Positions 1 through 9,405 of a stretch of 64,000 nt of DNA are shown one piece after another (positions within the stretch are counted from its first letter, which is position 1; each line of letters opens with the position of its first letter). Below the pieces are notes generated by a model, which searched no databases, was not told the DNA's origin, and saw only the letters and a list, made by a program, of their open reading frames with translations. Both the position numbers and the translations under genes were made by a program. The DNA is from Citrus sinensis (Eukaryota; Streptophyta; Magnoliopsida; Sapindales; Rutaceae), in contig NC_068562.1 in NCBI RefSeq assembly GCF_022201045.2, positions 18,661,001 through 18,725,000 of the forward strand, given 5' to 3'.

Positions 1-1
1 A

Positions 2-94
2 AAAAAGAAAGTCAGACTTTTAAAAGAAGATTTTGAAAATATAAAAAATGACTTAGAAGAAATAAGCGATTTATCAGAGTATGAAGGAAAATAA
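2..94 (+). CDS. 3' end of an acidic viral ORF, cut by window edge
   Basis: An open frame enters from the left edge and ends at TAA 92-94, 28 nt before the movement-protein ATG. The roughly 30 visible residues are rich in Lys, Glu and Asp and end in a Ser/Glu-rich tail. Position just before the movement protein suggests it is the end of the preceding viral ORF. The product cannot be named from so short a fragment. Confidence 0.4.
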   Translation, partial: KKKVRLLKEDFENIKNDLEEISDLSEYEGK

Positions 95-122
95 GTTTAT
101 ATGAAAATAGAATCATCAGAAG

Positions 123-932
123 ATGAGTCAGAATAAAGAACTTATCCAAGAAAAACTTATGGAAGAAAAAATAGAGGAAATTGAAGAAATAGAGAAAGAA
201 GAAAATAAAAGTGGATATAGTCTTGTTGCCACTTTTAATAAAGAGAAATATAACAAACTTTTAAAACTAAATATGGAGAAACCGGAATATGGAATAATAC
301 ATAGGCTTAGAGATATGTTTAAAAGGAAACGAATAGTGTTACATGAATATTATGAACAAGAAAAGACTGTAATAATTACACAGGCTGAAAGAAATATTAG
401 ATTTAGTTTAATAAATAAAAGATCTATAGATTTAGCATTAAGAAAAATAAATAATGAGTCAACAAAAGAAAAAATTCAATATGTATATCTAGCAGAAATC
501 CAAATCTTAATAAAATCTCTCTTCAAAGAAGGAATAGATATCCCTATAGTTTTATCACTACATGATCAAAGATTTATTAATCCTAGCATAGCACATTTAG
601 GAACGATAGAAGGAAATTTATGTTATACCAAATTACTATTTACCTGTCATCCTAGATATTGCGTACATATAAAGGATAAAAATATAGATGAAACATTAAG
701 CTTACATTTTAAACTGTTAAAAAAGAAATTAATGAAAGAAGGAAATAGAATAATGACAATACATTATTCAGCTTTATACAGTTTTTGTAATTCAAATTAT
801 GGAGAAATATATGGAAATAAACCTTATATAGAGATAAATAAAGATTGTGAAGATATAGCAACATTTATAGAACCCGTAATCCAGGACTACAAAATTCCTA
901 TTAATTATGAATTAAATATAGATGATAGATAA
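123..932 (+). CDS. Caulimovirid movement protein (30K superfamily)
   Basis: The frame encodes 269 residues. In caulimovirids this protein forms tubules through plasmodesmata for cell-to-cell spread of virions. The family call rests on the central core: a DQRF motif near residue 148, a GTIEGN stretch about ten residues later, a beta-rich segment around FTCHPRY, and a second segment around IHYSALYSF. These match the spacing of the 30K core in plant pararetroviruses. The N-terminus (residues 1-45) is a highly charged Glu/Lys helix. The frame is intact and ends at a TAA (930-932). Beyond that stop the same frame stays open to 1448 through a protease-like domain. The TAA may therefore be a lesion in a longer polyprotein rather than a natural end. 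Confidence 0.8.
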   Translation: MSQNKELIQEKLMEEKIEEIEEIEKEENKSGYSLVATFNKEKYNKLLKLNMEKPEYGIIHRLRDMFKRKRIVLHEYYEQEKTVIITQAERNIRFSLINKRSIDLALRKINNESTKEKIQYVYLAEIQILIKSLFKEGIDIPIVLSLHDQRFINPSIAHLGTIEGNLCYTKLLFTCHPRYCVHIKDKNIDETLSLHFKLLKKKLMKEGNRIMTIHYSALYSFCNSNYGEIYGNKPYIEINKDCEDIATFIEPVIQDYKIPINYELNIDDR

Positions 933-1448
933 CAATTTTTAGATAATAATAATAAAAACTCCATTATCCCTATAAGTTTTGCAAGAAGAACTTTAATTAG
1001 AGGAAGTTCATCTAGAAGATTAAATACTGATAAACAAATAGTTAAATCCATAGTAACTAACAACGTAATAAAAATACTTGGACAATACTTTAATGGAATA
1101 GATTATACAACAAAAATACTTATATTAGTAGATACTGGTACAAGTCATAATTATATGAATCACACAAAAAATAAAGGACTTTTGGTAAAAGAAAAAGAAA
1201 TCTCATATGAATATACAGATTTCAATGGAAATAAACATATTTGTAGACAAGAAGTTAAAGTCCCTATAATCATAGAAGGACTTAGAATAATAGTGTCTTG
1301 TTATATAGATTCATTCATGACCACAGATCCAGAAAAACATATAGTACTAGGAAATAGTTTTTTAAATAATTTAGAATACTACAAGATAGAAAAGCATAGA
1401 ATAACCTTACAAATAGAAGGTCAAAAAATAGTATGCGAAACATGTTAA
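933..1448 (+). CDS. Aspartic-protease-like domain 1, in frame behind the movement protein
   Basis: This region is open in the movement-protein frame after the single TAA at 930-932, and its first Met is at 1155. A retropepsin-like active-site triad DTG lies at 1131-1139 and is followed by TSHNYM. A later VLGNSFL segment resembles the hydrophobic loop before the C-terminal strand of retroviral proteases. This is the first of two such domains. The second, at 1433, overlaps it by 16 nt in another frame. Whether this domain is catalytic or a degenerate duplicate cannot be told. Its fusion to the movement-protein side is unusual for the family as I know it. Confidence 0.6.
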   Translation, partial: QFLDNNNKNSIIPISFARRTLIRGSSSRRLNTDKQIVKSIVTNNVIKILGQYFNGIDYTTKILILVDTGTSHNYMNHTKNKGLLVKEKEISYEYTDFNGNKHICRQEVKVPIIIEGLRIIVSCYIDSFMTTDPEKHIVLGNSFLNNLEYYKIEKHRITLQIEGQKIVCETC

Positions 1449-1873
1449 GACAAGCTTATATAAAATACCCTATGTTTATTTATATACAAATAAATATAAC
1501 AGAAAAAGATATAGACACTTGTGCCTTAATTGACACTGGTAGTGAAATAACCATAATGAAATCCTTTTTATCAAGCAAATGGGAATTAAATAAAAAATTA
1601 AAAATTATTGGAATAACAGGAGACAAACAACAAGTAGATCAATCTTTACTAAACTTTGAAATATTATTAGGAAGTAAAATTGTAAGTATTACTCAAATAT
1701 TTCAATACAATAATATGGATTGTGATATCCTTTTAGGGAATGACTTTATACAACAATTCCAATATTACCAACAAACTCCATACATGATAACTTTAAAAAC
1801 TCCTTGTAATCATATTCTTCGTATCCCGCGTGAATTTAAACATGTCTGCTTCGGAAAAAGAATGCAGAAATAA
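1433..1873 (+). CDS. Aspartic protease domain 2 (start of the viral pol ORF, truncated)
   Basis: The frame encodes 146 residues. It carries the retropepsin hallmark IDTGSE near residue 33 and the matching ILLGNDFIQQF segment near residue 100, as in the protease at the head of caulimovirid pol ORFs. It should release the reverse transcriptase from the polyprotein. The ORF starts at an ATG overlapping the previous ORF by 16 nt, compatible with a viral ORF junction. It stops 30 residues after the protease core. The reverse transcriptase and RNase H that normally follow in the same ORF are missing, so the pol gene is deleted from this copy. Confidence 0.75.
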   Translation: MRNMLRQAYIKYPMFIYIQINITEKDIDTCALIDTGSEITIMKSFLSSKWELNKKLKIIGITGDKQQVDQSLLNFEILLGSKIVSITQIFQYNNMDCDILLGNDFIQQFQYYQQTPYMITLKTPCNHILRIPREFKHVCFGKRMQK

Positions 1874-2879
1874 ATAAAACAATATCTGTAATAAATACTA
1901 AAATACAGAGGCTCAAGGCCGAGGCATCTGACATGCTTGATGCAATAAATTACATGAAAGAGGCCGCAGAGGGCCATGAGAAGGGAATACATTTGTTAGA
2001 GTCATACATAAACGACCTAACAAAAGGGCTTTCAATAAACACTAGCCCAATAAATATAGGAAGCAGTAGTGGACCACACCCATAGCAAGAACCGGTCTCT
2101 AACCCAATTGTCAACCGAACCATATCTATAGAAACCGAATCACCAAAAGCAACTTCTTCAAAAAAGTTTATCAAAATAAACAACTCTCCTTTAGAAGAAG
2201 AAGAAAAATCCTCTCCTCTAAATCCAAAAGAAGAAGAATATAAATAGTTTTCCTCTTGGGTATATTCTACCTGTTCCCACAACAATACAATCTTCAAATC
2301 TCCAGGAAATAATATGTACCCCAGAATGATAGCCATAAAAGGAGCAGATCCACTCCTTGTTGGAAAAATAGCCCAATACGGGTATCTAGACTTAGTATAT
2401 CCAGACACAGACCTTAGGAAAATAGCCAGTTTAGATGAGCTATTAGTAAAAGAGCTTTCTAAATTTGCCCAAAAAGATCTATATATCTAAAATTCTACAC
2501 CATCAGTTCAGAATACCATCAGAATGTAGAATACCAAGCATATTATATGATCTCAGTGGGACATATTACAAAGAATTTTCAATTAGAAGTAGGAACTGAA
2601 TATACAAATGTTCCTCATATAACCAATGCATGGATAAGAACCCGTAGAGCTGGAGGAATAAAAACAATATGGAGTATCGCTAAAGATCTCTATAAGAGAA
2701 ATTATAGAACAATTATCCGTTTCCAAAACTATATCCTTGTAACTTCAGAAGATAGCCATACACCATCCAATATCCTTCTAGAATTCATCAATGAAATCAG
2801 TACCATCAGATTCCCCAGTAGCAGTGAAACTATGCAACAGGCTTATCAACTTATGGAAGTAAAGCAGCCTGACAAGTAA
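1840..2879 (+). pseudogene. Transactivator/viroplasmin (TAV)-type ORF, broken
   Basis: One frame is open from 1840 except for two TAG stops (2083-2085 and 2245-2247) and ends at TAA 2488-2490. The continuation lies in another frame from about 2493 to 2879 (ATG 2547). The first part predicts a Lys/Glu/Ala-rich coiled coil, then a Pro/Ser/Glu linker. The last part has a basic, aromatic, RNA-binding-like core (RTRRAGG, RNYRTIIRFQNYI) of the kind seen in caulimovirid translational transactivators. Position after the protease and before the intergenic region fits the TAV gene. At least three lesions inactivate it. The assignment rests on position and composition more than on a diagnostic motif. 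Confidence 0.55.
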
Positions 2880-2880
2880 A

Positions 2881-3010
2881 AGATGCTGGAAGCAGACATA
2901 AAAGATAAAAAAATGTTCGTGGCAGACAGAGAAGATAAAAAGATGCTCGTGGCAGACATAAAAGATAAAAAGATGCTCGAAGATAAAAAAGAATGCTCGT
3001 GGCAGACAAC
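2881..3010 (+). repeat. About 30-bp tandem repeat at the transactivator 3' end / intergenic start
   Basis: Roughly four imperfect copies of a unit containing GATGCTCGTGGCAGACA followed by TAAAAGATAAAAA lie immediately after the transactivator stop. Two adjacent copies near 2905-2970 differ by only a few bases, and the last copy is interrupted. The minus-strand reading frames over this stretch are repeat artefacts. The repeat may be a duplicated enhancer-like segment. Confidence 0.7.
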
Positions 3011-3065
3011 AAAAAGAAGTGCCCGACAAAATAAAAAGAAGAAGATAAGAAGAGAAAGACATGTG

Positions 3066-3175
3066 ACATTATTTTTCTTCGTAACGATGTAAGCAATGAT
3101 GTAAGAGGCCAATAATGTAAAAGCCAATAATACAAGGGCTATAATGTAAATCTTCTCCATCAATAAAAGGGAGAA
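3066..3175 (+). promoter_or_regulatory. Possible viral enhancer/promoter segment
   Basis: Two closely spaced GATGTAAG motifs (about 3084-3103) recall the paired as-1-like elements of caulimovirid promoters. They are followed by repeated CCAATAATGTAA-type words and by AATAAAAGGG near 3163. That last motif could be a degenerate TATA box or a poly(A) signal. This is motif reading only. Confidence 0.3.
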
Positions 3176-3608
3176 AGAGGAAGAAAACCTCAGATGTTCT
3201 TAGAAGAACTCAAAACATATCTCAAAATTCTCTCAACTATGATTCTGTAAACACTTCTTTGCTCCAAACCATAAATCACATCGTCATAAATCATTAACAA
3301 AAACCATCAGAGAAAAGAAAAAGAAACCTAAACTTCTCTAACACTTCTCAACAAGCTGATCAAAATCCATACAGTAAAGCCATCTGAGTCCGCAGATCCT
3401 GCTGAGGCAGGAAGCCGTTAAGGGAATAGGACATCCAGGCTGCAGGTCACTGGAAGGAGATCGGGAGGGGAAGAAGTTAAAGAAAATTAGGTAATAATTC
3501 TTAACCTTTATCTCTTGGTGGAGGTTGTTGATGGTCGATTGATGAGACAATTTATGGAGGGAGAGCAAATTTTTATAATGAAACAAATCTTTAATTATCT
3601 TTTATAAT

Positions 3609-3977
3609 ATGAATCATAAATTTTATTTAGGAGAATCTAAAGAATACATGATAAACTCAACTACAAAAATAACATATAATGAATATATGATGATCATAGA
3701 CTTTAATTTAGGATCGTTTAAACAGAGTTCATATATGTTCAGTAAATAGGAGCTTGTAAGAACAGAAGATTTATTAGCCATATACTCACTGGATTTACCT
3801 CAAGAAATAAAACAAAAGATCATAAAATATATTGAAATAGATAACCTAAAACATAACATAATCATGTTAACAATAGAAGAAGGAATCGATATAGCAAAAG
3901 CATACTTAAAACAAAAAGATTATAGAGAAGAACCTTCATGTACTTATAATTCCGATAACGAAGAATTTGAAATATAA
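3609..3977 (+). pseudogene. Small viral ORF with a single internal TAG
   Basis: The frame runs from ATG 3609 to TAA 3975-3977 (123 codons) and is broken only by TAG at 3747-3749. It has the same A-rich codon use as the viral genes. The predicted product is Lys/Glu/Ile-rich with an acidic C-terminus. It lies between the transactivator region and the primer-binding site. I recognise no domain. It could be an extra viral ORF or the rearranged end of another one. Confidence 0.45.
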
Positions 3978-4147
3978 CTTGTAAATCTGTTCATATAAGA
4001 AAAATACTGGATAATTGTATATCGGCTGGAAACCAAGGTGTGCGGGCTACTGGTCCAAAGGAGATTTAAATATCTTGGTTTGCCAATGATCTCATCACTC
4101 TGGTAAAACAACGCCACGTACAACTACCCACTGGTATTAACTAAAAT

Positions 4148-4180
4148 GTACTCTATATATGCTGAAAGAAAATAAATCTT
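4148..4180 (+). promoter_or_regulatory. TATA-like box and AATAAA upstream of the viral PBS
   Basis: CTATATATG near 4151 is followed by AATAAA near 4171, about 190 nt before the primer-binding site. In pararetroviruses the pregenomic promoter and poly(A) signal lie close together upstream of the PBS, so this pair is a candidate for both. Confidence 0.4.
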
Positions 4181-4364
4181 TTAGTTATACATGTAAAATA
4201 TCTTTTGTTATTTATTTTGATTATTTTGTAAATCTGTAAATTTGTTTTTGTATAAAATAACGAAATGGCATCTATGTTGATTATTTTGTTTATATTTGTT
4301 TGTTTATAATTGATTATGTTTTATTTTGTTTATCTGTTTTTTTTTTATGTTCACACGAACAAGA

Positions 4365-4377
4365 TGGTATCAGAGCC
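4365..4377 (+). other. tRNA-Met primer-binding site of the caulimovirid
   Basis: TGGTATCAGAGCC is complementary to the 3' end of plant initiator tRNA-Met, the primer of minus-strand synthesis in Caulimoviridae. By convention it marks position 1 of the circular viral map. It lies 12 nt before the first short viral ORF, which supports the viral reading of this block rather than an LTR element. Confidence 0.85.
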
Positions 4378-4388
4378 AAACCATAAAA

Positions 4389-4643
4389 ATGGATCCTATA
4401 CAGGCAATAGTTAATAGTTTATATACATTAAAAGTATATAATAAAGAAGAAATAAAAAATTTAATAAAAGCATTAAAAACTGATAAAAATAATATAAGAA
4501 ATATAGAACTTGAGTTAACCGAGGAGCTTAGAGAAAGATTTATAGATACAACAGGCGGTGAGATATTGATAGAGAAAAAAATGAAATTTATTGATAAATT
4601 TATAAAATTTTTAATATATTGGTATAAAACTGAAACAATATGA
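4389..4643 (+). CDS. Short caulimovirid ORF A
   Basis: This is the first ATG after the primer-binding site and encodes 84 residues. The product is helical and rich in Lys, Ile and Glu, with no recognisable domain. Its stop overlaps the start of the next ORF as ATGA (4640-4643). Badnavirus- and tungrovirus-type genomes use this arrangement for leaky scanning or reinitiation between short 5' ORFs. An upstream in-frame ATG at 4326 precedes the PBS and is unlikely to be used. Confidence 0.6.
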   Translation: MDPIQAIVNSLYTLKVYNKEEIKNLIKALKTDKNNIRNIELELTEELRERFIDTTGGEILIEKKMKFIDKFIKFLIYWYKTETI

Positions 4644-4933
4644 ATCAAGCTGTTAATACAATACAAGAATTGGCAAATAGTATAGAACGTATGTGTCTAG
4701 GATGGAAAATCATAGTAAATATATATATAAATTTGATAAATCAGAAAATAGATTTGTTAGAACAAGAAAGAATAGGATTGATAAATTTAGGACCAGAAAT
4801 TTATTCTGAATTTATAGATTTATATGAATTTGACAATCATTTATTATTATTGAAGGAAATCAATAAAACTTTAGAAAGAATAAAAAATAGATGTAGAAGG
4901 GATGGAAGAAGACAAATACTTCCTCAATTATAG
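4640..4933 (+). CDS. Short caulimovirid ORF B
   Basis: The frame encodes 97 residues and starts inside the stop of ORF A. The middle is predicted helical with heptad-like Leu/Ile spacing (LLLLKEINKTL near residue 73). The C-terminus is basic (RCRRDGRRQ), reminiscent of the small nucleic-acid-binding or virion-associated proteins at this position in other genera. The exact role is not assignable. Viral-looking coding stops shortly after it, so the integrated copy appears truncated here. Confidence 0.55.
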   Translation: MNQAVNTIQELANSIERMCLGWKIIVNIYINLINQKIDLLEQERIGLINLGPEIYSEFIDLYEFDNHLLLLKEINKTLERIKNRCRRDGRRQILPQL

Positions 4934-4990
4934 AAAATAAAGAAAAATAAAAGGACTTAAATGAAATTTGCCAAGAATAATAAAACAAAA

Positions 4991-6672
4991 ACCGTAAGGT
5001 ACATTAATTGTAACTTAGGCACTCCCTATCTTAAATGGTAAAAGATTGTCTATACAAAACAAAAGAAATATGAAATATAAAAATTCCAGCTATTTTAAGA
5101 CCAAGTTCTTTTCATGTGAAAGAGGCAATATGGAGAAGCATTTTGACCAATTTAGATAGAAATGTGAAATTAGTGCATCCTTGCTTCACGATTCTACCTT
5201 GCTAATGTAGTGCTTTCGATATACCGCATCAATAACACAGAAACAATAACTCATAGTTATTTTAGAATTTTTTTTTATAATTGTAATTAAACTTTTATTT
5301 ATTTATCTTGTTTTAAGTTATAGTGCTTTATCCTGAAGCAATAACCAATTAATTGAATTGCTTTCTGTCAATGAATACTAAAAGTTTCAAAAAAAATTAA
5401 AAAAAAAAAAGAAAGAAAGAAAGAGATGCAAATTGCTGTTGATAATTGAGTTTAATTTGGGAAACATAAAATAATTTAGCATAACTTATTGTAAATGAAT
5501 GAATTTATTAAGTTGATCAAAAAGAGAAAAAGATTATCCTATGGAAGAAGATAAAACCAGTTATGTAATATCTGGAATGGTGGTGCACGAGGGTACATTC
5601 TCTTACTATTTAATCACTTCACTATTATTAATCAATCTGATTGAGAAATGTTTAATGAGCTAGGAATTAATGAATGACTTATGAGTTATGACTATCTCTT
5701 TTAAATTTTTTTCTTTTTTTTTACTGAGTATTTCGATTTTCTGCTCATTTGAGCGGAGTTCAACTTTAAAATTTTATATTTCCACTAAAGAAATTTTACC
5801 AATTCAACTAATTAGTACTCAATCTCCCTTTTATTTTTAGCTTGCAACCACTAATTGGCTTATTTAGCAAGTTCTCTCATAATTGTACAAAATGTTCCAA
5901 TTTTTTCAAATTTTGGACGGGTTTTAAATAAATGGATAGCGACACTCGTGTTGACCGTGATTTGACAAAATGGTGATAGCTTATTTTTAAAAAAAAAATT
6001 GCGAGGAATAACCATTTGAGACAAAAATAAAAAACCCCATAATTTATTTCTTTCTTTTTTTTTCTAATAGAAATGTTCCGGCAAATCCTGAATTTTGACC
6101 CAAAAAAATATTATATATCCCAAAAGAGTTTGTGCAATCGTTTTACCAAATTACACACCCGGTCGTTTTTCCCTCAGTTCCGTAAAAGATTGGATTATAT
6201 AAACATATATGTAAAAGATTATTATTATTATGAGACTACACAATTAAATATAACAAAATTTAATTAACAATTTCTTAATTTTCTCCATGATGAGGCCAAT
6301 GGTTTGAGTATTCCAGTGGGTGTGGGAGCTTGGTAACTTTTAATTATTTTCTTTTATTTTAGTTGTAATTCAACTTTCATACATTCAAATAGATCTCAAC
6401 GGACACTAAATTAAGCTTCAAAATTCCAAAAGACCTATTAGATCAATATTATTTCTATTACTCACTTAATAAACGAAAAATAAGATGGCATAAAATAGGT
6501 TATATAATTAAGAGTCTTGTTAATTTACAATTAATGTAACTTACAATTCTTATAATAAGACAGTAGATTCCACTATCATATCATAAATTTTTATATATTT
6601 TATTATAACCGTAAGTTGCATTAAATGTAACTTAATAAAATCCCACAATTAAATATCACAATTTCCACCGTA
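4991..6672. other. AT-rich intergenic DNA
   Basis: No coding frame, RNA gene or bounded element was recognised. The stretch holds homopolymer runs (for example poly-A near 5398-5412 and poly-T near 6052-6063) and short AT repeats. Confidence 0.6.
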
Positions 6673-6673
6673 C

Positions 6674-6792
6674 AATATTATGCCATGGTTTTGTGCGGGG
6701 GCTTTGATCTTTTTTTTTTTTTTTTTCACAAGACAAAATTAGCAAAAACAAAAGGTTTCCAAAGCCGACACACAAAACCATGGCATAATATT
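6674..6792. repeat. Foldback: 33-nt inverted repeat around a T-rich loop
   Basis: The left arm at 6674-6706 and right arm at 6760-6792 are near-perfect inverted copies. Both contain ATTATGCCATGGTTTTGTG, and there are a few mismatches near the inner end. The loop of about 53 nt contains a long T run. It lies about 300 bp upstream of the legumain start codon. It could be a tiny foldback transposon or a short hairpin RNA source. Confidence 0.75.
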
Positions 6793-7013
6793 AGTGGCAG
6801 TAAGTGGTCTCAAAATCAGGCGTTCTAGCCAGTTTCGTTTGGTGGGCATATATGGCTACAAGACAAAGGCTTTTTGCCTGGCAGTTTCTTCATCATCATC
6901 ATCGTCAGTATTATTATTATTATTATCCCTAAAATCCCAATTGAAATCTAATACAAATAAGTAACCAATTAATTAATTAATTAATGCTCTCTAAAACCCC
7001 CCAATTGAAATCA

Positions 7014-7030
7014 CTCTATATATATGCATA
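7014..7030 (+). promoter_or_regulatory. Legumain TATA box
   Basis: CTCTATATATATGCAT lies about 65-80 bp upstream of the start codon at 7094. It is followed by a pyrimidine-rich CT-type leader, the usual layout of a plant TATA promoter. Confidence 0.6.
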
Positions 7031-7093
7031 TGCTTCCAATTCTGCTCTTACACTCTTACTCACTAATTTTGCTTCCACTATTTATCAAAAACA

Positions 7094-9405
7094 ATGAATC
7101 ATTTCATTCTCATTGCTTCACTTCTTCTCCTTTTCTTGTTAAATAATTTTATTGTTGAAGCTCGACAAATTGCAAGAAGCACAACTACTGGAACCAGATG
7201 GGTAGTTCTAGTTGCTGGATCCAATTATTATGAAAATTATCGGCACCAGGTTAAATTTTATTAATTAATTAGTTTTAATTTTTATTTAATTTACATACAA
7301 ATTAATTTTGTCGATTTCACCATCAAATTTGCTGGTTATTTTTTGCAGGCCGATGTGTGTCACGCGTATCAAATTCTGAAAAATGGAGGATTAAAAGATG
7401 AAAACATAATTGTTTTCATGTATGATGATATCGCATTTAACGTTCAAAATCCAAGGCCTGGTATCATCATCAACAAGCCGTACGGCCCTGATGTTTATAA
7501 TGGAGTCCCCAAGGTATTTATTTTATTATTATTTTTTTTGCTTGATAAATCAAACTTTTTTTAATTTGATTATATTATTCCTATGGCTATTTTACAGGAT
7601 TACACTGGTGAAAATTGTACTGCCAACAATTTTCTGGCGGTGATTCTCGGCAACAGAACTGCACTCACCGGGGGCAGTGGCAAGGTTGTAAATAGTGGTC
7701 CGAATGACTATATTTTTATTTATTATGCAGACCATGGAAGCGCTGGTATGGTCGGTGAGTATCAACATTATTAATTAGTAAAATTAATTGTTTTTTTAAG
7801 CTTTAATTTCTTATTATTATTATTTTTTTCTTCAATCTTATAATTTTTTTCACATCAATGTTTTTATAATTTATGTGCTGCAGCAATGCCTACTGGAGAT
7901 GACCTCTACGCTAAAGATTTGATAGAGGTGTTAAAAAAGAAACACGAGGCTAAATCTTATAAAAGCATGGTAAGTAAATGAAATCAATTAACCATTATGC
8001 AAATTTAATTACTACTTGATAACTAATCAATTGATTAACAAATTTTATTTATTTTTGGTTGGTAATTTTGGGGGGAAATTAATTAGGTATTTTACCTTGA
8101 GGCTTGTGAATCCGGAAGCATGTTTGATGGGCTTCTCACGGAAGACATGAACATATATGCAGTCACGGCTTCAACTCCCGCAGAGAGCAGCTACGCGATG
8201 TATTGTCCCGGGCATTATCCGAGTCCCGAGGATGATTTTGAAACTTGTTTGGGTGATCTCTTCAGTATTTCTTGGATTGAAGATAGGTCAATTAATTGAT
8301 TATTTGATTTTTCATCGATAAATTTGATGTTAATTAAAATTTATAATTTTTTTTTAAACTTTTCTGTGTAATGGCGTGCAGTGAAAAACATGATTTACAG
8401 AAGGAAACACTACAGCAACAACATGGAGTGGTAAAATCTATTTTTTTTATTAATTAAAGTTATCACGTCTCTCTCTCTCTTTTAAAAAATAAAAAATAAA
8501 ATAAAATTCTCTGGTTAATTCCGTCGAGTTTTACAGGTTCGGAGGAGGACATTGGTAGATTATTTAGACTTTAGCTCTCATGTAATGCAGTACGGAAACA
8601 AAGAGCTGAGCAAAGAGCCAATTTTTACGTATATTGGCACGAATCCTGATAACGACAACTTCACGATGAAGGCTGAAGAATTTTCTTCTAACCCATCAGC
8701 TGAAATTGCTCATTCGAGTCGTTTGACGAGGGGAGCTGTTAGTCAACGCGATGCTCAACTTCATTATCTTTGGCACAGGGTAATTCAATTAATCTTTTAT
8801 CAAATTATTGTTTAATTAATTAGATCTTGTAATTTGAGTTATAATAATGTTTATTCTTGCAGTTCAATAGATCGGCTGATGGGTCTAGTGAGAAGATCGA
8901 AGCTCAGAAGCAATTACAGAATGAGATTTTAAGCAGGCAGCAAGTGGATCAAAATATTCATCAAATCATAGCACTAGTTTTTGGGGAAGAAAATGTGTCG
9001 AAAATGATTGAGTCCATTCGACCAGCAGGCCAGCCTCTTGTAGACGACTGGGATTGCTTGAAAATGCTTGTAAGTTTTATATTATTGTTATTATTTTCTT
9101 AATTAATTCCATTATTATCTCAAGCATACACACGTACTCGCACACACATAATCATTTTTAGGTGCGGCTGTCTTCATTTTTTCAATGCAGCTGTCCGCAC
9201 GGTTTAACTTTGTGTGTATATATAATTTAATTGATTATTTTGATTAATTAATTAATTATATATATAGGTGAGAATTTATGGGGAAATTTGTGGATCATTA
9301 TCAGTATATGGAAAGAAGTACACAAGAGCAATGGCCAACATGTGCAATGCTGGAATCAATGAGAAGCAGATGACTTTGGCATCCAATCAAGCTTGTTTGA
9401 AATAA
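7094..9405 (+). CDS. Legumain / vacuolar processing enzyme (C13 cysteine protease), nine exons
   Basis: This asparaginyl endopeptidase matures vacuolar and seed proteins and has a caspase-1-like role in plant cell death. Exons inferred from GT-AG sites are 7094-7249, 7349-7513, 7598-7754, 7884-7969, 8087-8286, 8382-8430, 8537-8779, 8863-9069 and 9268-9405. They total 1401 nt, or 466 residues, close to the usual length. Residues 1-23 form a signal peptide ([10 protein letters not shown] core). The catalytic His is in YYADHG (exon 3) and the catalytic Cys in [10 protein letters not shown] (exon 5). The C-terminal legumain stabilisation domain follows, with conserved Cys residues. All frames and splice phases are consistent, so the gene looks functional. 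The oddity is DHGSAGMV after the catalytic His, where the family usually has DHGGPG. Confidence 0.93.

Larger units (their letters stand above)
1..4990 (+). other. Endogenous caulimovirid (pararetrovirus) remnant, incomplete
   Basis: This block carries viral features in caulimovirid-like order. They are a 30K-type movement protein, aspartic protease domains, a transactivator/viroplasmin-type ORF, an intergenic region, a tRNA-Met primer-binding site at 4365, and two short ORFs overlapping by ATGA. All coding is on the plus strand and very A-rich. Reverse transcriptase and RNase H, which should follow the protease, are absent: the protease ORF ends at 1873 and transactivator-like coding starts at once. 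No capsid zinc knuckle was seen. Stops and frame changes mark it as a dead integrated copy. The left edge is cut by the window, and the right boundary near 4990 is only where viral-looking coding ends. The genus is not assigned. Confidence 0.85.

Noticed and set aside
1950-3163. Minus-strand frames of 94-152 residues over the viral block
   Set aside because: Antisense shadows of A-rich viral coding and of the 30-bp repeat.
6073-6267. 64-residue frame upstream of the legumain gene
   Set aside because: Low-complexity, Tyr/Asn-rich from AT-rich DNA; no support.
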